From NCBI GenBank assembly GCA_964587655.1, contig CAZPMT010000132.1:1-16158 (forward strand): DNA of 16,158 nucleotides, given 5' to 3'. Source of the DNA: CAZPMT01 sp964587655 (GTDB taxonomy: Bacteria > Hydrogenedentota > Hydrogenedentia > Hydrogenedentales > SLHB01). Below are positions 7,562-13,803 of the stretch, one piece after another. The stretch's first letter is position 1; each line of letters starts with the position of its first letter. The position numbers and the translations under genes are program-made. The notes below the pieces were generated by a model that worked only from the letters and a program-made list of their open reading frames with translations, was not told the origin of the DNA and made no database searches.

Positions 7562-8920
7562 CTACCTTGCCGCTTCGGTTGTTGGAGGAGTCGGTTCGGA
7601 TTCGACGGACGGTCCGTGGTACGGGATGTACGGTGGAATGGTTGCGCCGGGTATCATCTTGGCCTGTTCGGTTTCCGCAACGAGGATACCGTAATCTCTG
7701 AACACAAAACAGATCTTGTTACCTGTGGATTCGGCGACAGCCGTCATAAGCTCTTCGCACGTGACGTCCGAGAAAGACATTGCCGGCATTACTATGTCCC
7801 ACATGCCGGACGTGCTAGAGAGGACAAGACTTATTTTCAAGGCCTGCGGCACAGGTTGCAGCACCTCTTGCAACGGCATTGCCTGCGTGACCTCCATCGT
7901 TATTCTCTGTGCGGCATCCAGCATCTTTCGGTAACGTTCCGGGATAGGCGGACGCAACGACGAGTCAATAGGTCTCTGATGGCGTCGCGGGGGCGGTTCG
8001 CCTCGTTGAGGTTCGCCTGGAGGAATTCCGAGAAGATAACGGATTTCAGCATGGGCGTCGCTCAACTCGCCGTCGAGATTTCGCAGGTTCCGCTCGATTT
8101 CCTGCCTCTCTTGCTCAGGACCATGCCCCTCCTCATTCCTGCGAATCGCATCTCGTGCGGCCTGCAAATCCGATTCGAGCTTTGCCCGCTCCTCAAACAT
8201 TCGGGTAACCTCTCTCACGATTCGCTGCCGCGCTTGCATGAGCGCGGCCTCGGCCTCGCGAAGCCTGGCTTCAGCGACCTTGATGTCGGGATTGTTGCCA
8301 AGCGCCCCGCCAATCATCTCTTCGAGGCGCACGGGCGGTTCCGTCCGCATACCAAAGGGAGGCGATCCTGGTTCTGTCAACATGCGCCCAGGCCCTTGCA
8401 GCCGTCTCAGTAAATCTAACGGGTCTGCACCTCCCACCCTCCCGCGATCCTCCGAGGACGGCAATTGCGGATCCCCATACCATACCCCAAACCCTCCTCC
8501 AAACCGAGAGCCATAGCCGCCCACACCGCCACCGCCGTAGCCCCCGGATACACCCGTACCGCCGCCGCCATACCCCCCGGATACGCCAGTAGCGCTGCCG
8601 CCGTAGCCCCCCATACCGCCGCCGTAGCCCCCGGACGGCTGGGACTGAAACGCCGATCCGGGCGGTGGTCCGGGATGTGGTTCGGGCTGCGTTGCTCCGC
8701 TAACGCCACCGGGTGCAGGTGCGGGAGGAAGCGGCGGAAGCGGTTCCTGAGGGGCCGCAGGTTCAGTAGGCTTACTCGGAGGCGGCAACGGTTGCGGCTC
8801 GGGGGCAGGCGGTGTCGCGACCACCCCTTGAGGCGGCGTCCCAGGGAGATCCTGCGCGATCGCCGCAGCCGCCAAGATGAACATTAGCGCTATAGCCGCA
8901 TTAGGAAGAGCTCTTCTCAT
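7562..8920 (-). CDS. Secreted protein: Pro-rich and Gly/Tyr-rich N terminus, TolC-like hairpin, STN-like C terminus
   Basis: The 452-aa product starts with a Sec signal peptide (MRRALPNAAIALMFILAAAA, cleavage near AIAQ, residue 22). Residues 25-92 are Pro/Ala/Gln-rich. Residues 97-146 are Gly/Tyr-rich with a repeated TGVSGGYGGGG unit. Residues 200-302 (ALGNNPDIKVAEARLREAEA to AEIRYLLGIPPG) resemble the helical hairpin of outer-membrane efflux proteins of the TolC type, but only one hairpin is present. Residues 335-420 (MPLQEVLQPV, SFSDVTCEELMTAVAES, FRDYGILVAETE) resemble the secretin/TonB short N-terminal (STN) fold. It is probably periplasmic or outer-membrane associated. The ATG has AAGGAG (8928-8933) seven bases upstream, inside the end of the preceding gene, which it overlaps by 20 bp. 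It is the last gene of the sigma-factor cluster and may be its effector or sensor. Domain similarities are from pattern reading only; function unknown. Confidence 0.82.
   Translation of the reverse strand: MRRALPNAAIALMFILAAAAIAQDLPGTPPQGVVATPPAPEPQPLPPPSKPTEPAAPQEPLPPLPPAPAPGGVSGATQPEPHPGPPPGSAFQSQPSGGYGGGMGGYGGSATGVSGGYGGGGTGVSGGYGGGGVGGYGSRFGGGFGVWYGDPQLPSSEDRGRVGGADPLDLLRRLQGPGRMLTEPGSPPFGMRTEPPVRLEEMIGGALGNNPDIKVAEARLREAEAALMQARQRIVREVTRMFEERAKLESDLQAARDAIRRNEEGHGPEQERQEIERNLRNLDGELSDAHAEIRYLLGIPPGEPQRGEPPPRRHQRPIDSSLRPPIPERYRKMLDAAQRITMEVTQAMPLQEVLQPVPQALKISLVLSSTSGMWDIVMPAMSFSDVTCEELMTAVAESTGNKICFVFRDYGILVAETEQAKMIPGATIPPYIPYHGPSVESEPTPPTTEAAR
8522..8636 (-). repeat. In-frame imperfect tandem repeat encoding the Gly/Tyr-rich segment
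   Basis: Within the secreted-protein gene two adjacent 33-bp units encode TGVSGGYGGGG, flanked by shorter GGYGG units. The units differ mainly at third codon positions, so the amino acids are better conserved than the DNA. Such repeats can expand or contract by slippage. Confidence 0.7.
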
Positions 8921-9458
8921 TGGTTGTCTCCTTGATTCGCGCCGATTTCAACGAAGAAAGCAGCCACGTATCGTTCCGGTCCACGCGAATGGGCCGTTCC
9001 ATTGATGACAGTTCCAGTACTTGCCGGTAACAATAGAGAGCGCGTTCGACGTCGTTTCTTTGAGTAAGATAGAGGTCTCCTGCCTTCGTCAGCAGGCCGA
9101 TTTGTTCCGTTCTGGACACATCCGGCACCCGGGCAAGCAATGCCCGCGGGTCGTCATCGAGAGGTGACTTTAGTTCCGTTTGCAGAGCCTTGGCAGGCTC
9201 ATTCACGGAACCACTCGCCGGTGTTTCAGCCGGGGTTCCGCGCCAAAGCAGGACCGTGGCGATGCCTGCCGTGTAAGTCAAGCACACGACGCATGCCGCG
9301 AGCGCCTGCCGCCGCCGTGTCCGGCCGCGCAAGACCTTGCTCGTTTGCGTCAACAACTCGGCACGAAACTCCGGCGACGCCTGCGGAAGCGAAAACGCTT
9401 CGTCAGGCAATACACCCAACTCACCCAACAGCGGTTCGTCATCATCTTGATTGCTCAT
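8901..9458 (-). CDS. Single-pass membrane protein in anti-sigma-factor position
   Basis: The 185-aa protein has an acidic N terminus, a basic stretch RGRTRRR (44-50), one transmembrane helix at about 51-71 (QALAACVVCLTYTAGIATVL), and a C-terminal domain outside the cytoplasm. The latter includes AGDLYLTQRNDVERALYCYRQVLEL (about 126-150), which looks like a single TPR-type helix pair. The N-terminal region (about 50 aa) has no HxxxCxxC zinc anti-sigma motif. It follows an ECF sigma gene by 80 bp and overlaps the next gene by 20 bp, so a membrane anti-sigma or signal-relay role is plausible by position. The ATG has GAGGA (9466-9470) seven bases upstream. No family recognised with certainty. Confidence 0.78.
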   Translation of the reverse strand: MSNQDDDEPLLGELGVLPDEAFSLPQASPEFRAELLTQTSKVLRGRTRRRQALAACVVCLTYTAGIATVLLWRGTPAETPASGSVNEPAKALQTELKSPLDDDPRALLARVPDVSRTEQIGLLTKAGDLYLTQRNDVERALYCYRQVLELSSMERPIRVDRNDTWLLSSLKSARIKETTNEKSSS

Positions 9459-9538
9459 AATAACATCCTCGAAATGCCTTCAGCGCCAAGCCGCCGTATC
9501 TCACGCGCCACACTCTCTTCGTGAAGAAGCACACTGAG

Positions 9539-10096
9539 TCAGCGTTCCTTTGAAATGTCACCGTAAGCCTTACGGAATGCCGTCCGCGCACGAGTCAGCA
9601 TCGACTCTATCGCTTTCGGAGTAGCATCCAATCGATTGGCAATCTCCGCGACTGACAGGCATTCTTCATACTTGGCGCGCAGCAGGCCTTGGTATTGCTC
9701 CGAAAGACACGCCATGGCGAGCGAAACCTGTTCCGCCGCCGCGATATTGCCCGGCGGGCGCGCATCGGAGGCGTCGAAGTCGATGGCGACTTCGCGTCTC
9801 CCACGCTGCCACCAGCGGCGCCGCTGATTCCTGAGGAGATTCTCAGCGATGCCGCACATCCACTGTTCAAATGTGCCCTTTTCAGGATCAAAATGCCGAA
9901 TGCGCCTTACCGCCACCAGCCATGCTTCCTGAACGATCTCCTCGGCCATCTGCCGGTCACGCCCGGCACGGTAATACACACCGGCAAACAAACGACCGAA
10001 GCAGCTTTCATACAGAACCTTCCACGCAGCTTCGTCACCGGCCAGCACCGCGTCGCGCATTCCGCGCTCAAGCCATCGCCGCTCGATTTCGTTCAC
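9539..10096 (-). CDS. ECF-type RNA polymerase sigma factor
   Basis: The 185-aa protein has the two-domain ECF layout. Region 2 is at about 20-95, with ALYESCFGRLF-like and RQMAEEIVQEAWLVAVRRI sequence and FEQWMCGIAENLLRNQRRR. Region 4 is at about 122-180, with LSEQYQGLLRAKYEECLSVA and EIANRLDATPKAIESMLTRA, the helix-turn-helix for the -35 element. The GTG at 10094-10096 is the first usable start after an upstream in-frame stop, but it lacks a good Shine-Dalgarno; the ATG at residue 13 (MRDAVLAGDE) is an alternative. It heads a co-directional cluster with the membrane protein and the secreted protein, so it probably controls that cluster. No clear promoter is visible upstream. Confidence 0.92.
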   Translation of the reverse strand: MNEIERRWLERGMRDAVLAGDEAAWKVLYESCFGRLFAGVYYRAGRDRQMAEEIVQEAWLVAVRRIRHFDPEKGTFEQWMCGIAENLLRNQRRRWWQRGRREVAIDFDASDARPPGNIAAAEQVSLAMACLSEQYQGLLRAKYEECLSVAEIANRLDATPKAIESMLTRARTAFRKAYGDISKER

Positions 10097-10323
10097 AAGC
10101 GTTCAACCTGTCCAACGTTATATTGTCGCCAGGCCCTGGAATCCTTCGCCCGACGCATGCGCTTATCGTATCACACCGAAACGGATCGCGATTCAGGCTT
10201 ACTCGATTTCGCATCCAGGCGCAAGGTAAGTGTGGACAAAGCGGGCGGACTTGCGGTTGTTTGTGAGCGGGATAGGCCAAAGGGGGAAACGTCGAGAAAG
10301 CCGCGTCTTATTGGGGGTTCATA

Positions 10324-10399
10324 TGGTGGAGGTGAACGGGATCGAACCGTCGACCTCGGCGTTGCGAACGCCGCGCTCTCCCAACTGAGCTACACCCCC
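10324..10399 (-). tRNA. tRNA-Ala (anticodon CGC)
   Basis: A 76-nt cloverleaf on the minus strand. The acceptor stem GGGGGTG pairs with CACCTCC (one G-U), the D arm is GCTC/GAGC, and the anticodon stem CGGCG/CGCCG encloses loop TTCGCAA with anticodon CGC. The T arm contains GGTTCGATCC, and the 3' CCA is encoded at 10324-10326. The sequence closely follows bacterial tRNA-Ala. It decodes GCG alanine codons. Confidence 0.97.
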
Positions 10400-10415
10400 A
10401 CAGTCGAACAATAAG

Positions 10416-10445
10416 ATCGTAGCAAACGCAAAGCGCCGGAGTCAA
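10416..10445 (-). promoter_or_regulatory. Promoter of tRNA-Ala
   Basis: On the minus strand TTGACT (10440-10445), an 18-base spacer and TACGAT (10416-10421). Transcription would begin near 10409, ten bases before the mature tRNA 5' end. Confidence 0.6.
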
Positions 10446-10535
10446 GATGACGAATTGCGTTTCAGGAGCTGACGTTGCGGCTCAGAGCGCACGGGCACGA
10501 CGCAACGAGGGTAAAGGAAGCGCAGCCTTTCGTTG

Positions 10536-10750
10536 CTAGAAGCTATCCCAAGAACTCCTCGCAGATCTGTGGAATTGGCGAAGACGTTAGGAACAACGCC
10601 CCACATCGTCATTCCCGCGCAGGCGGGAATCCAGCATGCATTCGGGCCTTTGCTTCTTTCCCCGCTGGATTCCCGCCTGCGCGGGAATGACGATGTGGGT
10701 GGCACGCATGGGTACTTCCACAGGGACGTCGGTTTTGGGATAGCTTCTAG
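10536..10750. mobile_element. MITE-like element with 16-bp terminal inverted repeats and an internal long hairpin
   Basis: Perfect 16-bp terminal inverted repeats, CTAGAAGCTATCCCAA at 10536-10551 and its complement at 10735-10750, bound a 215-bp element with no coding capacity. Inside it is a second perfect inverted repeat with 35-bp arms (10601-10635 and 10664-10698) around a 28-nt loop. CTAG at both tips is compatible with insertion at TA or CTAG, as for IS630/Tc1-type elements, but no transposase is in the window. A partial copy lies at 15095-15171. The right end overlaps the stop codon of the neighbouring gene. Confidence 0.85.
10601..10698. repeat. Perfect 35-bp-arm inverted repeat inside the MITE-like element
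   Basis: Arms 10601-10635 and 10664-10698 are exact reverse complements by my reading, with a 28-nt loop. Each arm also contains a smaller self-complementary core (CCCGCGCAGGCGGG). The transcribed form would be a very stable hairpin. Confidence 0.9.
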
Positions 10751-11634
10751 ACAAGGCCACGAGTTGCCCGTACGATCTCACGAATGTGGTCGGGCGTTGT
10801 CCCGCAGCACCCGCCTATGATGTTTGCGCCCGCGGCGATTAGGTCCGGGACGCGTGCGGCCATCATCTCCGGAGTTTCCGGGAAGGTGTCGGCGTCGTTC
10901 ACGCGAACGGGAAGGCCCGCGTTGGCTTGCACAATGATTGGGGCATCCGCGGCGGCCGCGCGGAGTTCGCGCACGATCTGGATCATGCCCTCGGAGCCTT
11001 GGCCGCAGTTCGTGCCGATAATGCCGGCCCCCGCTTCGAGGATCGTCACGGCCATTTCCGCGGGCGACACGCCCATCATCGTGCGGTACGAGCCGTCGGC
11101 CAGTTTGTCGAACGTGAACGTGCAAATGACTTCGAGTGAGGTGTTGTCCTTAGCGGCGCGAACGGCAAGACACGCTTCATCCAACGCCGTGAACGTCTCG
11201 ATGCAACAGGCGTCGGCGCCGCCCTTTTCGAGGGCAACGGCTTGCTCGGCGAAGGCGTCGTAGATCTCCTCTTCCGTCACATCGCCCATCATCAAGATCT
11301 TGCCCGTCGGACCCACCGAGGCGAACACATGTTTGTCCGAACCTACGACCTTGCGCGTGAGCGCCGCGGCGGCTTCGTTCAATTCCGCGGCGCGGTCCGC
11401 GAGCCCGAAATGTGCAAGCTTGAACCGAGTGCCGCCGAAACTGTTCGTCGAGATCATGTCCGAGCCCGCTTCGAGATAGCTCCGCGCGATGTCGGCGACC
11501 GCATCGTGGTGCGTCACGTTCCAGAGCTCCGGGCACTCGCCGGGCTTGAGGCCCTTCTCTGCCAGAAACGTCCCCCAGGCGCCGTCCGAAACAAGGATTC
11601 GCTTCGTCTCGAGATCCCGTCGAATGCTGTTCAT
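10747..11634 (-). CDS. Homocysteine S-methyltransferase family protein (MetH N-terminal-like)
   Basis: From the chosen ATG the product is 295 aa and covers one Hcy-binding (S-methyltransferase) barrel. RILVSDGAWGTFL is at 12-24, STNSFGG at 62-68, and the zinc cysteines are GTNCG (Cys210) and GGCCG (Cys276, Cys277). There are no folate, B12 or activation domains, so it corresponds to the first module of cobalamin-dependent methionine synthase. Homologues move a methyl group from a corrinoid or another donor to homocysteine. Start choice is open: ATG 11632-11634 has GAGGA eight bases upstream, while ATGs at 11676 and 11682 lie just after a T-run with GAGGG and would add 14 or 16 residues. It follows the corrinoid protein gene by 138 bp, with a terminator-like hairpin between. 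Its TAG stop (10747-10749) is contributed by the MITE end. Confidence 0.88.
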   Translation of the reverse strand: MNSIRRDLETKRILVSDGAWGTFLAEKGLKPGECPELWNVTHHDAVADIARSYLEAGSDMISTNSFGGTRFKLAHFGLADRAAELNEAAAALTRKVVGSDKHVFASVGPTGKILMMGDVTEEEIYDAFAEQAVALEKGGADACCIETFTALDEACLAVRAAKDNTSLEVICTFTFDKLADGSYRTMMGVSPAEMAVTILEAGAGIIGTNCGQGSEGMIQIVRELRAAAADAPIIVQANAGLPVRVNDADTFPETPEMMAARVPDLIAAGANIIGGCCGTTPDHIREIVRATRGLV

Positions 11635-11691
11635 CGCGTCAGTCCTCGCATCGTGTCCCATCGTTACATCTTTCATGCGCATCGCGCCCTC

Positions 11692-11738
11692 AAAAAAAAG
11701 CCTCTCTTCGCGGACGCCCTCGGACAACCGCGAAGAAA
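11692..11738 (-). terminator. Intrinsic terminator or attenuator between corrinoid protein and homocysteine methyltransferase
   Basis: On the minus strand TTCGCGG (11728-11734) pairs perfectly with CCGCGAA (11707-11713). The stem can be extended outward with wobble pairs. It is followed by a few bases and a run of eight T (11692-11699). The T-run directly precedes the GAGGG next to the upstream candidate starts of the methyltransferase gene, so read-through control is possible. Confidence 0.6.
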
Positions 11739-11772
11739 GACGTCATGTGAGCCGGCGGTATGGGTGAAACGG

Positions 11773-12438
11773 CTACGATGCCGCGTTCAGGAAATTCAGC
11801 GCACCCTGTGGATCGGGCGAGTACGAATCCGCGCCGATCTTCTTGGCGAAATCAGCGGTAAGCGGCGCGCCGCCCACGAGGACCTTCGTGCCGGGCACTT
11901 CGCCCTTCACGAGCTTCACGGTCTTCTCCATGTTGATCATCGTGGTGGTGAGAAGCGCGCTCAGACCGACGACGGAACCCGGGTTTGCCTTCACCGCGTT
12001 GAGGAACTTCTCCGCGGAGACGTCCACGCCGAGGTCGACGACCTTCCATCCGCCGCCTTCAATCACCATGGCGACAAGGTTCTTGCCGATATCATGCAGG
12101 TCGCCCTGCACCGTGCCCACGATGAACGTGCCCTTGTGATGCGCCTGTCCGGATTCAAAGAACGGCTTCAGGTGAGCCATGCCCGCGGACATGGCCTTCG
12201 CGGCCATCAGCAGGTCCGGCACAAAAACCTTGTTCTCGCTGAACTTCTGCCCGATGCGCCCCATGCCGATGATCAGTCCCTTGGCCAGGATGTCATCCGG
12301 CGCGGCGCCGGAGTCCAGCGCCTGCTTCACGAGTTCATCCGCGCCGTCCTGTCCCTTCATGTCCGGGGGATAGGGCGAGGACGCGTTGACCTTGCCCCGT
12401 TCGATGCAAACCGCAATCTGTCCCAACAAGTCTGCCAT
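11773..12438 (-). CDS. Corrinoid (methylcobamide-binding) protein of a methyltransferase system
   Basis: The 221-aa protein has the two-domain form of MtaC/MtbC/MttC-type corrinoid proteins. A helical cap domain at about 1-95 (LLIIGMGRIGQKFSENKVF, VPDLLMAAKAMSAGM) precedes a Rossmann B12-binding domain with GDLHDIGKN. Asp113-x-His115-x-x-Gly118 is the DxHxxG motif in which His is the lower cobalt ligand. VGLSALLTTTM and VLVGGAPL are the remaining B12-tail contacts. It carries methyl groups between two methyltransferases. The true start is ATG 12436-12438, with AAGGAG (12447-12452) eight bases upstream, rather than the GTG eight codons earlier. It starts 20 bp after the stop of the UroD-like gene, clearly the same operon. 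Confidence 0.93.
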   Translation of the reverse strand: MADLLGQIAVCIERGKVNASSPYPPDMKGQDGADELVKQALDSGAAPDDILAKGLIIGMGRIGQKFSENKVFVPDLLMAAKAMSAGMAHLKPFFESGQAHHKGTFIVGTVQGDLHDIGKNLVAMVIEGGGWKVVDLGVDVSAEKFLNAVKANPGSVVGLSALLTTTMINMEKTVKLVKGEVPGTKVLVGGAPLTADFAKKIGADSYSPDPQGALNFLNAAS

Positions 12439-12458
12439 CACGTTTTCTCCTTCTTTCT

Positions 12459-13583
12459 TCACGACTTGCGTTTACAGGGGCGTTTCTTCGATGCCGCCCC
12501 ATTGTACGCGCCCAGTTCCAAAGCCCTGTTGACAAAGTGCCTGTACGTCTCATACTCGACCTGGTCCGGTATCGAGTGGTCCGAGTGTAGCACATAGCCG
12601 AAGTTTTTCATAACGACCGGGATCTTCGTGGACAACTCCTCGTCGATGACCCGTTTGTCATTCGTGTACAGCTTCCGAACGTCGATGCCGCCCATGAATG
12701 ATAACCGATCCCCATAGTTCCGGTGCAAGCGCAGCAAGTCCATGCCCGCCTTGACCTCGATGACTTGGAGGCAATCGATGCCTGCCTCCATCATTCCCGG
12801 AACAAGAGGCTCGACAAAACCACAGGAATGCATTATCACAGGGAGCCCCTTGCTCTTGCAAGACTGTATCGTCAGGCTGTGCCCCGGCTGGATGATCTCG
12901 CGATACATATCCAACGAGATGAACGGACGCGCCTTGAGCCCCATATCCTCGTAGAACCACGCGCCGTCGGGCAGACCCTCCTCGGCAAAAAGGATCTCCT
13001 GCAGATCGACGGTCAACTGGGCGTACGTCCGAACCATGTCTTTGATCCAGTCCGGATCCGTCAACGTGCCCGTCAGCATCTGCTGATGTCCGCACACCGG
13101 GTGCATGCACTCGAACACGTTCACGCCGCACCAGCAATAGAACCGCTGCTTTTCCGCCGCGAGCTTGCGCGCGTTCCGGTACGCCTCGAAATTGATCCGC
13201 GCACGGTCCGGCGTCAGATATGGCTTGATATGCTCTTCCCAGTCCGCGCGATCCTTCACGAGAAAATCGACGTGCTCCGGCGTCGAATCATGCAGCTTGT
13301 GCCGGCGCAACACCGCGAAATTTCCGTCCCGCTGCAGGATCGTTTCATCAGTCTCTTCGATAGTTTCAGGTTGAACGTCCATCCGCGCGACAAGATTGAG
13401 CGGCCAGCAAAGCTGCAAATCGAACCCGAAGTGATCCTCGAGCGGCTCCTCTGCCCCGATATGACCTTCACCGCTCCACTTCTTATGTGTGTCGCCCCAG
13501 AAGTGCTCGAAAACGCCAATTCGATCCACGGGTCTTCTGCGGAGTATGTTCCCAATTCGCTCAATGCTTGTCATTGTCTGCAT
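12459..13583 (-). CDS. Uroporphyrinogen-decarboxylase-like methyltransferase with His-x-Cys motif
   Basis: The 374-aa protein has the UroD-fold barrel used by MtaA/MtbA-type and related corrinoid methyltransferases. MHSCG places His252 and Cys254 as the probable zinc ligands that activate a thiol or position the substrate, followed by GIDCLQVIEVKAGMDLLRL and FMGGIDVRKL. The C-terminal SDHSIPDQVEYETYRHFV replaces the third cysteine ligand region of MtaA. A Cys-rich YCWCGVNVFECMHPVCG occurs at about 149-165. True heme-pathway UroD is unlikely because of the adjacent corrinoid gene and the HxC motif. ATG 13581-13583 is chosen with GGGAG (13591-13595) seven bases upstream. It probably methylates or demethylates the neighbouring corrinoid protein; the substrate is unknown. 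Confidence 0.88.
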   Translation of the reverse strand: MQTMTSIERIGNILRRRPVDRIGVFEHFWGDTHKKWSGEGHIGAEEPLEDHFGFDLQLCWPLNLVARMDVQPETIEETDETILQRDGNFAVLRRHKLHDSTPEHVDFLVKDRADWEEHIKPYLTPDRARINFEAYRNARKLAAEKQRFYCWCGVNVFECMHPVCGHQQMLTGTLTDPDWIKDMVRTYAQLTVDLQEILFAEEGLPDGAWFYEDMGLKARPFISLDMYREIIQPGHSLTIQSCKSKGLPVIMHSCGFVEPLVPGMMEAGIDCLQVIEVKAGMDLLRLHRNYGDRLSFMGGIDVRKLYTNDKRVIDEELSTKIPVVMKNFGYVLHSDHSIPDQVEYETYRHFVNRALELGAYNGAASKKRPCKRKS

Positions 13584-13646
13584 ATACAAACTCCCGCGAG
13601 CCAGTGTAGTGACTCATAACTAAGCCGACCTATCTTTAACTCTGAA

Positions 13647-13750
13647 TGTCATTGCGAGGAGGGCTTCCAGCCCGACGAAGCAATCTCATGACCCGCTTAG
13701 AAATCCCTGGAGATTGCTTCGTCGGGCTGGAAGCCCTCCTCGCAATGACA
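13647..13750. repeat. Perfect 41-bp-arm inverted repeat between the two UroD-like genes
   Basis: Arms 13647-13687 and 13710-13750 are exact reverse complements by my reading, separated by 22 nt. Arm tips read TGTCATTGCGAGGAGG and loop-side ends read GAAGCAATCTC. It lies in the 220-bp gap between two co-directional genes. It is of the dispersed palindromic type found in many genomes and unrelated in sequence to the MITE-like element. As RNA it would form a strong hairpin and could limit read-through or stabilise the upstream message. Confidence 0.92.
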
Positions 13751-13803
13751 GGGTCGTTCTCCTTGCCACGTCGCATAGGTTGCCGTCAGCATGCGTCAAT
13801 ACA

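Noticed and set aside
7097..8413. 438-aa plus-strand open frame
   Set aside because: It crosses a stretch without coding signals and then runs antisense to the secreted-protein gene, which has a signal peptide, ribosome binding site and domain structure. Composition is shadow-like.
10601..10698. Inverted repeats considered as a CRISPR array
   Set aside because: There are only two arms in inverted orientation, no regularly spaced direct repeats and no cas genes in the window.
11242..12597. 451-aa plus-strand open frame
   Set aside because: Antisense to the homocysteine methyltransferase and corrinoid genes, both of which have firm motifs.
12459..13583. Heme-pathway uroporphyrinogen decarboxylase (hemE)
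   Set aside because: The MHSCG zinc-type motif and the adjacent corrinoid protein gene indicate the methyltransferase branch of the superfamily.
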